DNA of 64,000 bases, taken from contig NC_034411.1 of the NCBI RefSeq assembly GCF_002078875.1, forward strand, positions 48,915,620 through 48,979,619. Direction: 5' to 3'. Origin of the DNA: Numida meleagris (Eukaryota > Chordata > Aves > Galliformes > Numididae). Positions 25,933 through 37,430 of the stretch are shown here, piece by piece; positions within the stretch are counted from its first letter, which is position 1; every line of letters starts with the position of its first letter. The notes beneath the pieces are model-generated. The model made no database searches and had not been told where the DNA came from. It was given only the letters and a program-made list of their open reading frames with translations. A program made the position numbers and the translations under genes.

Positions 25933-28900
25933 AACTTGTGTAACTGTGGGACATTGCATTGCTATGCAAGGGGCACCTGCATGAATTAAAATCTTTGCTT
26001 CCTTTCCCATAGAACTTCGTCTGCAGCTACCCTTTATGCTTTACTGCTGCACATTTTCAAGCTTTTTGTGTTGTTTAGTAGCTTCTGATACCTCTTTAGT
26101 TAAGCAGACGAATAATAAAATGTCCTGCAAGTTATCAGGGAAAGCTAAAGCTGGAAAGATTTCTGACTCCAAATTCAATTACAGATATTAAGGATACCAC
26201 AATTAAATTCTTCTCTGTTTATGATTCATTTTAAAAAAAAATGAATCCTAAGTTGTCTGTTTTGATGTAATTCATGAAAAATTCTTGTGAATTGATATCT
26301 TCCATATACTGGAAGAGAGATCAGAAATGATCATCTGAGTCATTAAGAAACTGCATATAAGGTTGCATGACTGTGTTTGTTGTAGTGTAAAGGAATATAT
26401 GGATATATATGTATGTAGAAATGTATTTGTACATATGCACCTATATATACTTTGTCTTAAACCATGGGATCCTAAGGAAACTGTTCCCAATTGATGGCTT
26501 TGAGTGCCAGGTGTCTGGCACGTGTAGCTACAGGGCTCCCTGGGCAATGGATGTGAACATGGCTGGGTCTTTTTGGGCATGCTGCACTTCACCTTTAATA
26601 TTTTATCTTCAGAAATCAGCTATCTTTTTCCATCCTTTTTATTTTCCGATAACATTGACATTCCCTTCCTCTCTAATCTAATATATCAGGCTTTTGACAC
26701 AGGAATGAGAAACCTGAAAAGTAGATAAGCTTTTTGCCTATGGAAATTACCTTTGTACATTTTGTGGTGAACAGTATGTTGGTTTTCACAACATTCTATG
26801 TTCTATGAACCACCAGTGTGAGGGAAAAAAACTGAATAACTTGAGCAACTTGTAGCATTGTTATCTAGATTGAAATAACACATCCTCATGTACTTGGTCA
26901 ACAACTGCAGTAACTGACCTAAGTAAAAAATTCATACAATAAAATGTAACTAATTAAGCGTGCAAGATAATAATGACTCTTCATTTTTGAATTCATTATT
27001 GTATTTTGTTGCAGTTATTAGCTTACAAAGTTCTTCAAGTGGATTGTTTTAAAATATTATTTAACACAAAATACTTAGTGAAGCAAAACATAGGTTAATC
27101 TGTATGCTTTGCTTTTAATCACTTATGAAATTAATCTTTTCCTCTTAACAATATGAAATAATGAATAATAATGAATTTTCACTTATAAGAGTCATATTTT
27201 ATCCTGATTTTAATGTTCTCTTCAAGACAAAACATACTGCTGGTGTTTTCTAATGATACAAGTTAAAATTTCTACACTTTGAGAGGTTATTTCCGTAAAT
27301 ACTATTAAAGAACATTATGGTACTGTTTGCTCAAAAGAATTGCCAGGCATGTTTCTTTAGCTACTCTAGCACTGACGTGTAAGATAAACTTCCATAGTCT
27401 TTGATCACATGCATCTCTTTGTTTACTCAGCGTTTATACAGCTTACTAGTAAACAGGAATGTTTCACTGGTCCAAAGTATGACCAAGTCAGAAATCAAAA
27501 GTGAGTGTTTAATTTTTCAAGGTTGAAGCATCACTGCTAATTATGTGGATAAACATTTCTGTGAATTGTATTAATTATTTCCAGACATCTTATTTTTTTC
27601 CAAAGAAATATTTATTCTATGAGTGGCCTTTAAAAAAGGTGTATTTGTTGTTGCAAATGTCTGACAATTAGCGTTTCACATTTATAAGGGTCAAGTTGAG
27701 TTGACCAAGTGTTGGCAAGATAACAGATTATCTGGAAAGTTTTTAAAAGTCAGTGTTGCTTTAACCTAGCAGTGCCCCTCCCTGCGTCTCACCCAGTGAC
27801 CCACTGCTCCATATGCTCTGGTTAAATCATGAGGCACATAGAAGCGGACAATTGAGAAATGAGTTTCCTGTAATTAAGTTTCTGTAACTTAGTCCTTGAC
27901 TTGAGGGTCCCCAGTGAGTGGGCAGATTATTTGCTTTACTGTTGCCTCTTCTGTCAAACCCTTTTGAGTCAACACTTACATTTATAAATGTCACCCCTTG
28001 CTTTGTGCTGTAGGTTAAAAAAACCGGTACCTAGAGGTTCTGTGGTCACAAAGATGTAGGGGTGTGTGTGTCACATGTGAGAAATATTTTCCAAGAAGGT
28101 TGTGTAGCTATCAAGGAGCGGCAGACAAGTAAATTAACACAAGAAACTCCTCCACGATCCACATATTTGGAAACATATCCATGTTTCTTAACTGTTTTCC
28201 TACAGCAAAGCTATTATATTCTATTTACAATGGATGCATTTAGAACAATGTCCTATGTCAATACTAGGAAGTGGATTGAGTGTATTTCTGTTTTAGCTTG
28301 CAAAGGAATTAGCACTTGTTCTGCTCATGTTTGCTGAATAGTCACTTTTAAACTTGTGGTTTAGTTAACACTTAGCAATGAGACCGTGACAGGAGTATCT
28401 CACCCCTTGTGCAAATTCCTCCTCTTGCACTTGGAGGAAAGGCTCCTGTCATTCCCAGCCCTACTCATAATGGTGTTTGGAGCTGGGAAATTGGTCATCT
28501 GCAAAAATTTAGGGGAATGCTTGTAGATTTTTCATCTACATTTTCTTTCAGGGGAATGATAGTAGACTTTTCATCATGAACTATCAACCTTAGGGAATAA
28601 ATTTATTGATTGGTATCTTAAGAAAATGCCTCTGATACTAAAAGGCCTGTGTGACTGAGTACTTCATCCTGTGGATTTCAGATTTTTTCTTTTTGTCGTG
28701 ATACCTTTGAACAGCTGTTCATATCACAGCTAGGACTGGTCGAAAGAAAGTAGATGTTGTTTACCTTGGTAGATGTTTGGAAGGCTCCTGGGCTCAAAGT
28801 TATTGTGGTGTTAGTCAAATGCCTCCTGAGAAGTAGTTTTACGCAAATACTTAGAAGGTTAAACAGGGGAAATCTTTTATGAGGTTTCTCCAGTCAGTTT

Positions 28901-29714
28901 CTCTGGGTGCTTTTCTACGCCTTAAGAAGCAGAAATCTTTGAAGAGAAAGATGTGAGGAAGTTAACTTCCCCTCAACACTTCCTTCTCCATCTCTCTCCC
29001 CACCTTCTTTCATTAGGCAAGTTCCATTAGTTCCCCCAGCTGGACCCTCCCTTACTGTCTTTGTGTTTCGTGCTAGCATCCTGAAGGAAACTCATGCTAC
29101 ACCTGTGCTTTGTAAACAGGCACTGACAAATCCCACTGGACAGCAAGGTGACATCATTGCAAAGCTTCCTATAGTAACAGCAGTGTTTTTCCTTGCATTG
29201 TGTACCTGATGACACTAGTGGGAGCCTACCAGCTGTTACTGTTATTTGTGGTAACACTCATTTAGCTTCATAATCCTTCTGACATATGTTTGCAAGCTAT
29301 TTTGGCTGTAATGTGTGATGTGTTGCACAGAGAAAGCATGCGAGCACAGCCAGGTCAGGCTACAAACTGCCCAATGGATCATACACTTCACATGCATTGA
29401 AGAAAATGCAAAAAGTAGCGTAATTTATGTCTTTACATTTTGCTAAGACTTTTTCTTTCATAGCAGGAGTGCCAGGGGAAGTTCAGGTTAGCAGATGCTG
29501 AGTGTTGCCTCCTGTGCAGAGCTGCAGATGCTTTCACTGGATACACAGCAATTAACTGGTATATTTATGGAGAGAGTTGCTGTTACACTTTACTATTGCT
29601 ATACCACATTTCAGGAATTAACAAATTAACTGGGACAATGAAAAATCTTTTATAAAGCTTTTACTGATCATAAGTGTATGTGAAGTTGCAAATACAGATA
29701 CCAACTTTTTACAT
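25933..29714. other. Non-coding stretch, probable intron
   Basis: No supported gene. An AT-rich TATATA/TATG patch lies at about 26395-26452. A 39-bp-spaced imperfect tandem duplication lies at 28511-28579. An acceptor-like site at 26012 is followed by about 57 open codons but no donor, and an AATAAAATG motif lies inside it near 26115. Nothing else was recognised. Confidence 0.5.
28511..28579. repeat. Imperfect two-copy tandem duplication, about 39-bp spacing
   Basis: Seen: AGGGGAATGCTTGTAGATTT (from 28511) and AGGGGAATGATAGTAGACTT (from 28550) are followed by similar TTCATC segments. Two copies only, most differences being substitutions. Confidence 0.6.
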
Positions 29715-29993
29715 GGTCTGGTAGTGACAGTACAAGGAGGAATGCCCTTAAACTTAAAAAGGGGAGATTTACGTTAGATGTTAGGTGGAAATTCTCCGAG
29801 GGAGGTGAGACATTGACACAGGCTGTCCAGAGAAGCTGTGTATGCCCCATACCTGGAGATGTTCAGGGTCAGATTGGATGGGGCCCTGGGGCAGCCTGAG
29901 CTGGTTGGTGGCAACCCTGCCTGTGGCAGGGGGGATCAGAATGGATGGGCTTTAAGGTCCCTTCTAAGACAAGTCATTCTGTGATTCTATGAA
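29715..29993 (+). mobile_element. CR1 LINE, 5'-truncated 3' end
   Basis: Seen: GTAGTGACAGTACAAGGAGG, then AGGGGAGATTTACGTTAGAT, the CR1 block GAAGCTGTGTATGCCCCATA, GATTGGATGGGGCCCTGGGG, and the terminal tail CATTCTGTGATTCTATGAA. About 280 bp of decayed CR1 3' end with no intact reading frame. The minus-strand CR1 at 30522-30925 lies about 530 bp away, so the two form an inverted pair. Confidence 0.93.
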
Positions 29994-30521
29994 CTGTGGT
30001 AATAGCTCAGTGTAGGTTTGATGGTTTATTGCTGGACTAAGATGGGAGCAAAAATATCTATGCACTGTTGGGTGGTGATTATATAATTTACTTACCTGCC
30101 CCTGTTCCCTGGAACCAGTTTGTTTTTATTCCTTGCTCCTTTCTGTGCTTCCTGTAGCTTGTTACTGCCTAACTGAGGGGTAGAAACATCCAGAATACAC
30201 AGTGTTTGCTGTGAGACTTAAACCCACTGTGCTGTTACGTGCGCAAAAACTTGTGGCCATTGGATAACATTAGATATGTGAGATTCAGCTTAAAAGGCTA
30301 TGACTATTTATGCAGAAGTTGTTAGATTTTGTGTACTCCCCTGCCAAAAGTAGTGTGAATGTTGAAAATCATGTGAGTTGAATGCTGAAATTCATGTGAG
30401 TTGAAGGGGAGACCAAAGAAATTTCTGGAAAAAGAGCTCCAAATAGAAAAGCCACAGCAAACCAAGGAAATCCCTTTAGCTGAAAATAGTTAGAAGATAG
30501 AAGAATGTTGAGATGAAATAT
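29994..30521. other. Spacer between two inverted CR1 copies
   Basis: No gene. It contains a two-copy 23-bp tandem duplication at 30358-30403. Confidence 0.5.
30358..30403. repeat. Two-copy 23-bp tandem duplication
   Basis: Seen: AATGTTGAAAATCATGTGAG and AATGCTGAAATTCATGTGAG, each followed by TTG and adjacent to each other, with two differences. Confidence 0.75.
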
Positions 30522-30925
30522 TATCATAGAATGGTTTAGGTTGGAGGGGACCTTTAAGATCAACAAGTTCCAACCCTCTTGCTGTGGGCGGGGATGCCTC
30601 CCTCTAGACCAGGTTGCTCAAAGCCCCATCCAGCCCGGCCTTGAGTGCTTCCAGGAAGGGGGCATCCACAGCCTCTCTGGGTAACCTGTTCCAGTGTCTC
30701 ACCACCCTCACAGTACAGAATTTCTTCCTAATATCTAGTCTAAATCTACCCTCTTGCAGTTTAAAGCCATTTCCCCTCATCGTGTTGCTACATGCCATTA
30801 TAAAAAGTCCCTCCCCAGATTTCCTGTAGGCTCCCTTCAGGTACTGGAAGGCCACTATAAGGACTCCCCATGGTCTTCTCCAGGCTGAAGATCCCCAACT
30901 CTCTCAGCCTGTCCTCACAGGGGAT
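30522..30925 (-). mobile_element. CR1 LINE, 5'-truncated 3' end
   Basis: Seen: TATCATAGAATGGTTTAGG starts the plus-strand view. The copy continues through TTGCTCAAAGCCCCATCCAG and ACAGAATTTCTTCCTAATAT to CTCTCAGCCTGTCCTCACAG. The minus strand reads the CR1 ORF2 C-terminal tail (MRGNGFKLQEGRFRLDIRKK, then RVVRHWNRLPREAVDAP). The frame is open for 83 codons at 30604-30855, but the element lacks most of its length and is dead. Closest relative in the window: 8318-8722. Confidence 0.96.
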
Positions 30926-31578
30926 GTGTTTGGCTATGTTCTTACTGTCCCCAACAATATAATCTTCATGTACTGCATTATTTTTCCTTAGTTACTATTT
31001 GTAGTCTGATTTCGTAGCTTCATTTAATCCCTAAGATTTCATACCTCGAAGGAAGACAAAGTGTCTATATGAGGACAGTATCTGAAATTCTTAACCTTAG
31101 AGGTGGTGAAGCCAAGCAAGTTTGAAATTTGACAGAATGGGAGAATAGAAAAGCAGAAAGGCAGGGTATTTGGATATTCTATTTCTGACTCCTCACTGCT
31201 AAGTCACTGGGCCATGCTAGATCCTACTTCCATTCTCAGTTGCCAATAGGATGTTATCTGGTTGTGCTCTTCACGCTTCCAGAGCTCAGCAGGGTGAAGA
31301 GGGGAGCAGGCAGCAGTGGCTGTATCAACCTTCATCTCAGGCAATGAAGGGTGTTGAGAGACAGACTGTTCTGGGCAATGTGAAATGACTGATTACAGTG
31401 GAGCCTGCTCTTCATAAGAAGATGCAGCTGCTGTAATGTCCTGGTTAAGTCACAGGTTACAAAGGTTAGATATTAACTGGTACGCTAACTTGTTCTTTGG
31501 GTGCCCAGCAGTTTCCCTGGTGCCCTGGTTGGCTGGTGCCCAGCCAGAGACTGGTGCTTCAGTGGTCTGCCAGTTATG

Positions 31579-31597
31579 TTCCTTTTATCAGGTAAGG
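31579..31597 (+). promoter_or_regulatory. Possible recursive-splice site or plain 5' splice site (weak)
   Basis: Seen: a short pyrimidine tract, TTCCTTTTAT (31579-31588), runs into CAG|GTAAGG with the junction at 31591/31592. Such acceptor-donor juxtaposition is the hallmark of recursive splicing in long introns. The tract is short, and the donor could simply end an exon that begins after the upstream GTGCCCAG. Confidence 0.3.
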
Positions 31598-32165
31598 AAG
31601 GCTTATTGTGGCCTCAGCTGTTTAAACCTGAGCTTTGGAAAATGGTGTGTGCTTTGTTGGTGTGTTTGGGGTTTTGTTTGTTTGTTTTTAGCTTTTATTG
31701 ATGATCCCACTTTTAAAGAATTGCTTTTATTCTTCTATCTCAGTGGTAATTAATTGGTAGTTCTGAAGCAATTAAGTAGTATAGCACTTGAGTTTGGTGC
31801 ATTTCTTGCTTTTCTATAAATAAGTAATAAAAATATTGTTTCATGATTTACAAATACCGTGCACATATTAAATAATCACCTGTGAGTAATGCAATATATT
31901 GAATGCAGCTTGCATGAAACAGTGAAGTATGAACTGACATTCGGAAAACTACATTGTTTCTTTGAAGCTTTTGGCCTAATTTACTTCTAAATTGATGTTC
32001 CAAGATGAGAGAAGTCTGAAACAATTCAAACATTTTGGAAGGAGCAGAGGTTCCTTCTTAAGGTGAAGAAGCAAGTGCTGTACTAATTTTCTGTGCATTC
32101 TAGTGTAAATGTTCTTCTCAACTGGATGCTATATTAAACAAATTGAAAATGGCCTAACCGCAAGC

Positions 32166-32213
32166 TTTTTTTTTAAAAAAAAAAAAAAAGAAAAGAAACA
32201 AACAAAAAAAAAC
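32166..32213. repeat. T9A15 followed by A-rich low-complexity DNA
   Basis: T run 32166-32174, A run 32175-32189, then AAAAGAAACAAAC-type A-rich sequence. Confidence 0.85.
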
Positions 32214-32470
32214 ACATCACATTTAGGCTGCAAAGACCAACTTGTCCATCAGGCTGAATTAAAGCTGATCTTGCTCACCCAGAGTATAGCATTTCCAGAG
32301 AAATGTTTAATTTTATAATTCTCAACTGTATCACATTTACATAATAAACAACTCCACCATCGAAATGCATGGAGCCTAAAGGTAGAACACGTGGATTCCA
32401 TAAAGGACTTCTCAGCATCTGCTTTCCTGATCAAAACAAAAATGTTGTTTTCTGCATTGCCCTAAATGGC

Positions 32471-32757
32471 TGTTCGGGGCTGCGTGGTTAAATGGGATGG
32501 GTGGTGCCTGCGAGCACCTGGGGAGGATCCCGGGGGGGGGGGGGGGGTCACGGGTATACGGGGTGGTCGCGTGTACGGGCATAAGTAGCCTTGTTGCGCA
32601 GCATTAAATTGGCATTTCGGCACTACATACCGTGTATGTGTCCCGTATGCCCCTGCACGCAGAGGTGCAGACGGAAGGGAAGCCTTAGTACGTTGTCGCA
32701 GGCAACAGGGGCACAGTGTAGCAGCAATGGGGCGAGAGAGATGTGTCTGTGACTGCA
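32471..32757 (+). mobile_element. CpG-rich patch, probable partial endogenous-retrovirus LTR
   Basis: Seen: a sharply bounded, CpG-rich segment in CpG-poor DNA. It starts TGTTCGGGGC (32471) and contains a G16 run (32532-32547). It carries a TATA-like CATAAGTAG (32579-32587) and ATTAAA (32603-32608) about 20 bp later, followed by GGCATTTCGGCACTACATAC. This order (TATA, short R, poly-A signal, U5-like sequence) is that of a retroviral LTR on the plus strand. CCCCTGCA at 32649-32656 could be the LTR 3' end, giving a short imperfect inverted terminus with TGTTCGGGGC; CTGCA near 32757 is the alternative. No primer-binding site, target duplication or gag/pol frame was seen. A small CpG island is the alternative. 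Confidence 0.42.
32532..32547 (+). repeat. G16 homopolymer
   Basis: Sixteen consecutive G inside the CpG-rich patch. Length may be unreliable in sequencing. Confidence 0.9.
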
Positions 32758-34236
32758 CAAGGTGGGATGCACCCAGGGTCCTGTGTCCTTCCCAGCTCCT
32801 GTACTAGCCGTGTGCTGCTTCCTGTTTTGCCTAACTGCTTTCTCCTGGAAACAGGCAAACCCACTTGTCTATCCTCTTGTTTGTCCTAACTGACAGATTT
32901 TCGCCTCCACATCCTATGTAGGATGGATCCCATCTTGGTGAATGTTGGGCCACTGGGTTTTAAAGAATGAGCTCTTTGAAAGATTTTTTTTTCTCAGCTC
33001 TTTGGTTTTACTGCAGTTCAGGTATTTGTAGAGATATTCTTTGCTCAAAGACTCTGTGTCTGCAAGTATGGGGAAGTAACTGGTGCTTCATGTATGACTT
33101 GAGCATTCCTCTAATGATGGCTAAGCCCCTAGTGTTCCATGGCGATGATGGGGGAATGCTCCTGTCATTGAAAATATCTGTCAAGAATGATCAAGTTTCT
33201 AATTATTAAATTTATCAATTGCTTTAAACTTAGTAATGTATACAAAAATAATTCAAACATAATTATTGATTGAATACTTCATAAACAGCAAATTTCATTT
33301 CTGCTTTATGCTTAGCATCTGCCTTGCTTACATCTCCAGTATGTGCTGCTGACCTTAGAGAAGCCATTGCAGGTTTGTAGTTCTCTTCATGCTTAAAAAG
33401 AGTCGAACTACCATTACAGTTCCCAAAGACCCTGGATAGAAAATAGACTGTGTTAACTTTGTTACACTGTAATTGTGCCTGAATGTGACCTGGAGTGAAA
33501 ACACAGAAGTCCTATTCTGTGATTAGAAATGTTGGTAGTATACTTCACATCTGCTCTTTCTAGATCAGGCATGATAGCCATTGCTTCTCTTGGGATTTCT
33601 TTATGGGAAGACTTTGTCATCAGACAGAAAGTCACTTTTTGATAAAGCAATTATAGTTTATTAAATTACTCTTAAGCAGTACTTAGAGCACCCTAGTGTG
33701 ATGCAGTTATCATGGCAGTTATCTTATAAATTTTAATATAAACTTGTTTCCCTTGTCAGTGTCTTGTGTGGAAACACGAACAAGAGAAAGATCTCCAAAC
33801 TTCCACCACGTGCACAAGGTTAATGTCCAGAAAGTGAGCAACGGTAGCACTTAATCTTTCTGTCAGCGTTTAACACAGTAATAGGATGTAAAATAGATTT
33901 AAGTACTCCAAAGTCAGTGGTTTCTTAAATGAAAATCAGTTTTCATCCCTCCCAAAGTACTTTTGAGATTTCCTCCATATTTTATCTTCCTTCTTTATTA
34001 AACTGACATGCTAGAAATTTGTTTTCCAATTCACTGATTTCCCCAATCCTTAGCCAGCTTTAAAGGACATGAAGGATAAGAGGCAACTTATCTTATTAAC
34101 TTAGGGGGAACTACAACTCTTATCATAAATTAGGTTGTGATGGTTACATTCTTTCATGTTGAGGTGACTGCAGCCTTAAAACCAAGAGATTCAAAATGTT
34201 AAAGATACAAGGACATTTTCTCTTTTACAATCAGGG
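32758..34236. other. Non-coding stretch
   Basis: No gene or repeat was recognised. Confidence 0.45.
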
Positions 34237-34310
34237 AATCATAGGATCATTTGAGTTGGAAGAGACTCTAAAAGGCTGTCTAGTCCAAATCACCTGTGGT
34301 CAGGCAGCAC
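34237..34310 (-). mobile_element. Short CR1 3'-end fragment
   Basis: Seen: AATCATAGGATCATTTGAGT, then TGGAAGAGACTCTAAAAGG and TCTAGTCCAAATCACC. This is the reverse complement of a CR1 tail, with only about 75 bp left. Confidence 0.75.
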
Positions 34311-35845
34311 AATTACCTCCCATGTACTTACTGCTTTACTCTGAAAAATCTTGACAAGATTGCTAGTATTAATTGTCACTTAAGATTTGGTTGGTTGATT
34401 TGTGTTTGTTGTTGTTTTTGTTGCTACTTTTGTCTTTTGGTCATCTTGTTATATGTCCAGCACTAATTTCAGGCTATGCCAGTAACACTAGAAGTGGGCT
34501 GAGAGGCCTTGAAATATCCTAAATGTAGAGAGATTAACACAGAGAAAATCTCAGTTGCTAGGTTTTGCTTTTTTAATTGGCTCCCCGTAGTTTAATTGAG
34601 CTTAAAAAGGGGGAAATTGTTGCTTGCTGACAGACAAAGAAGGGAGCAAGCTTTGATGTTTTATGAGCAATAAAATATTAATAGAAACTTTTTGCATGTT
34701 TGAGTGATACCTCAGATTATTGAAGTCAGCTTCTTGAAGAGTCAGCAAACTGGCAGCCTGACTGCCGTACTGTTGAAATACTTTCTGACCACAGAAGACA
34801 AAGAAGGGGAAAGGTGGGAGATTTGTTCCTGTTGTGCTATTTCCAGGTCCTTTAATGGCCCAGACAAAAAACTGAGTGCATAGGAAGATTCTAGTCTTGA
34901 AATTAAAGCCATGGTATGTTCTGGTAACTGCTCTGGTCAGAACATGCTGTGAAACTGATAGTGTAGTTCAAGACATTAAAAATTACTGAATACTTTGAAA
35001 ATAGCAACTGTTCTTAGTTCGGATTTTTGGAACAGTACTTAATATAAAATGTCATTATGCTCATCTTGGCAGTGCTCCCCACAACACAGATTTCATAGAG
35101 TAGTTCAAAATGGACACAATTTCCAGATGTAATACACAATTTTCTTCTCATATCCATGAAATGTACACTGTACTTCAAATGGTGGAAGGACAAAGCAATA
35201 GTTCAAGGTGATAAGAACCTGAATATAACCTCTGTCCTAGTGAATCTCGACTCTCACAGTTCACTGGGAAAGCCAAGCAATCCAAGTTATTTGGGTTCTG
35301 TTATGTCTAGCTTCTGTCAAGATAGTTGTGAGCCACATGCCTCCTCTCAAGTCTGTTTGTAAGAAGGGTTGCTATCAGTTTATATGGTTGTAATTTTCAC
35401 TGTGTGAAAAATTTTGTGGTGATGGTTAATTCTTATCTCATGAGACAGTCTGTCTTTCACAGTAAAAACCAACTTTTTTTTTTAAGAATCATGTAAAGCA
35501 TGAGGCTAATCGCTGGGGAATTTTGCCTAATGTCTGGCCAGGAGACTGTTCTGTCTGGTCATATCCAAAGCAGACCAACGTTTCTAAAGGTGGGATGTCC
35601 TGTCTTGAATGTTTTTTTTTTCTTTAATTGAATATGCAAACAATAGGCAAAATAAATCCTTGAAGAAGATAGGACTTTACTATGAATCTCCCAGGAAGAA
35701 AATGGGTACATTTCAAGATTTGTCCCTGGATATGATCCCTATCCAGTGAGACAGTCTTGGTTAAGATTAGATTCCAGCCCTAGGAGCTGCATAGGCATTC
35801 CAAATGAAGCACAGAAAGCACCTGCTAGGGCCTAAAGCATAACTA

Positions 35846-35870
35846 CATATATATATATGTACACATATAT
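35846..35870. repeat. AT-rich dinucleotide repeat
   Basis: CATATATATATATGTACACA then TATAT; an interrupted (AT)n. Confidence 0.8.
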
Positions 35871-37182
35871 AATAAACATAAATCCATTTTTTCCTCAGAT
35901 CTTTAGCTGGGTTTTTTGTGTTTTTTTTTTTTCCCCTGACATTTGAGTGGTAGTAATATCAATTCATGCCTTTAAAGGCTGTCCAAAGCCTCATAGGCTT
36001 TCTACTTCCAAAGTGGCAGCATTAATTAGAGGCACTCGTCTACTCTTACAGCACCTGGTTCTCGACTAGGAAACTGAAGGTGCCCAAGAGTTGTGTTCTC
36101 CTCAGTCTGACTACACAAGTGTTTTGTGAGCTGCTATAACAGGCAAAGTACTTTTAAAGATTTGTTCTACTGACAGTTACTAGACATTTGACAGAAGATT
36201 TTCTTGAGTTTGAAGTCAATCACAAACCTGTTGCTCAAAAATATTTATGAATAATGTCTGACATTTATCATAAAACCCTATATTTTGACTCAAGCGAATT
36301 GTTTAGCAATTCCAACAGCACAAACGCATTCCTGTCTTCTGCTACACTGATTTCTTTTCATCAAGGACAGGAATTGTATAAATCCGATAGAGCTTTGACC
36401 TCAACTGAGACCACGTAGTGACGGCTCTGGAAGAGTGAACCAAACCCACCAGAATTACCACACATTTCTGGGTGTAGCATGTGTTTTGTGCTCCTTTTTA
36501 TGAGCAGACGTAATATGAGGTTGAGCCTTTGTTTATAGGGCAGGAAATTCTTCCTGTCTGTGCTTTCCTTCAGCTTGATTGCTTTTTATTTTATTTTGTG
36601 TTCGTAAGCCCTGATGAGGAGAATCTGACTCAGCGTTTTTTTACATTCTCCTTTTTTTTTTTTTTTGAGACAGAACTTTTAAATGAAAATTTGTTTTATT
36701 TTGTTTTCTCATGTCTTCTTTCTTCTTCCTCTTTGTATTTTTGTCTTCTGTTCCTCTTTGGAGGTGCAGTTAGATCTGTGAGGGGCCCCTTGTTTGGCAG
36801 GTGGAAAATTCGAAGTTTTGCTGAGGAAAAAAACCACACATGCACAAAAACAAACAAAACCAAAAACACCAGGTGTGTGAGCCTTTAAATTTTATGAATT
36901 TAAAAGCCCTGGCACTTCTGCTGTGACTGAAGTGTATGATACCAAAATTGAAACAGGCTTGCACTTATCTATGGTGGGAAAATGTCACCGCATTGTTGCT
37001 GCTCCTGAATATAGACAAATAAAGTTCTTTTATAAAATTGTCAAAGTTTATAGGTGTATTTACTTTACAGCTACTTTTATAAGTTACCCACACCCTTCTC
37101 TGCATGTGGATGAAAGAACTCGAAAGGGCATACTGATAATGTCATACCAGGAAACCTTTAATGTAAAACGCAGAGAATGGAC

Positions 37183-37198
37183 GGGGGGGGGGGGGGGG
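37183..37198 (+). repeat. G16 homopolymer
   Basis: Sixteen consecutive G after ATGGAC and before CAAGAAAAAAG. Confidence 0.9.
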
Positions 37199-37386
37199 CA
37201 AGAAAAAAGCTTGGGAAAAAATCCTGCTGAAGGCAATAGATGAGGGGAAAATGGGTAAACACTTTTGCAAGCTCTGAAATGCTAGTTGACTGCTTGGTTC
37301 CATGTCAAAGCCTTTGCAATTCTTCAATGAATTAATGTGTTAAAAAGTAGGAAAAAGAAAACAAAAGTACAAGCAAAAACACTGAA

Positions 37387-37430
37387 AACAAATAACAACA
37401 ACAAAACAAAATGGCAACAACAACAAAAAA
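37387..37430 (+). repeat. CAA-rich low-complexity repeat
   Basis: Interrupted (CAA)n: AACAAATAACAACAACAAAA, then GGCAACAACAACAAAAAA. Confidence 0.75.

Larger units (their letters stand above)
30926..32470. other. Non-coding stretch, probable intron
   Basis: No supported gene. It holds a recursive-splice-like junction at 31591/31592 and an A-rich repeat at 32166-32213. The open frame at 31436-31753 (105 codons) overlaps the junction and has no recognisable domain. Confidence 0.5.

Noticed and set aside
26013..26190. Acceptor CTTTCCCATAG followed by about 57 open codons
   Set aside because: No donor, and a poly-A-signal-like motif in the middle of the frame; too weak to call.
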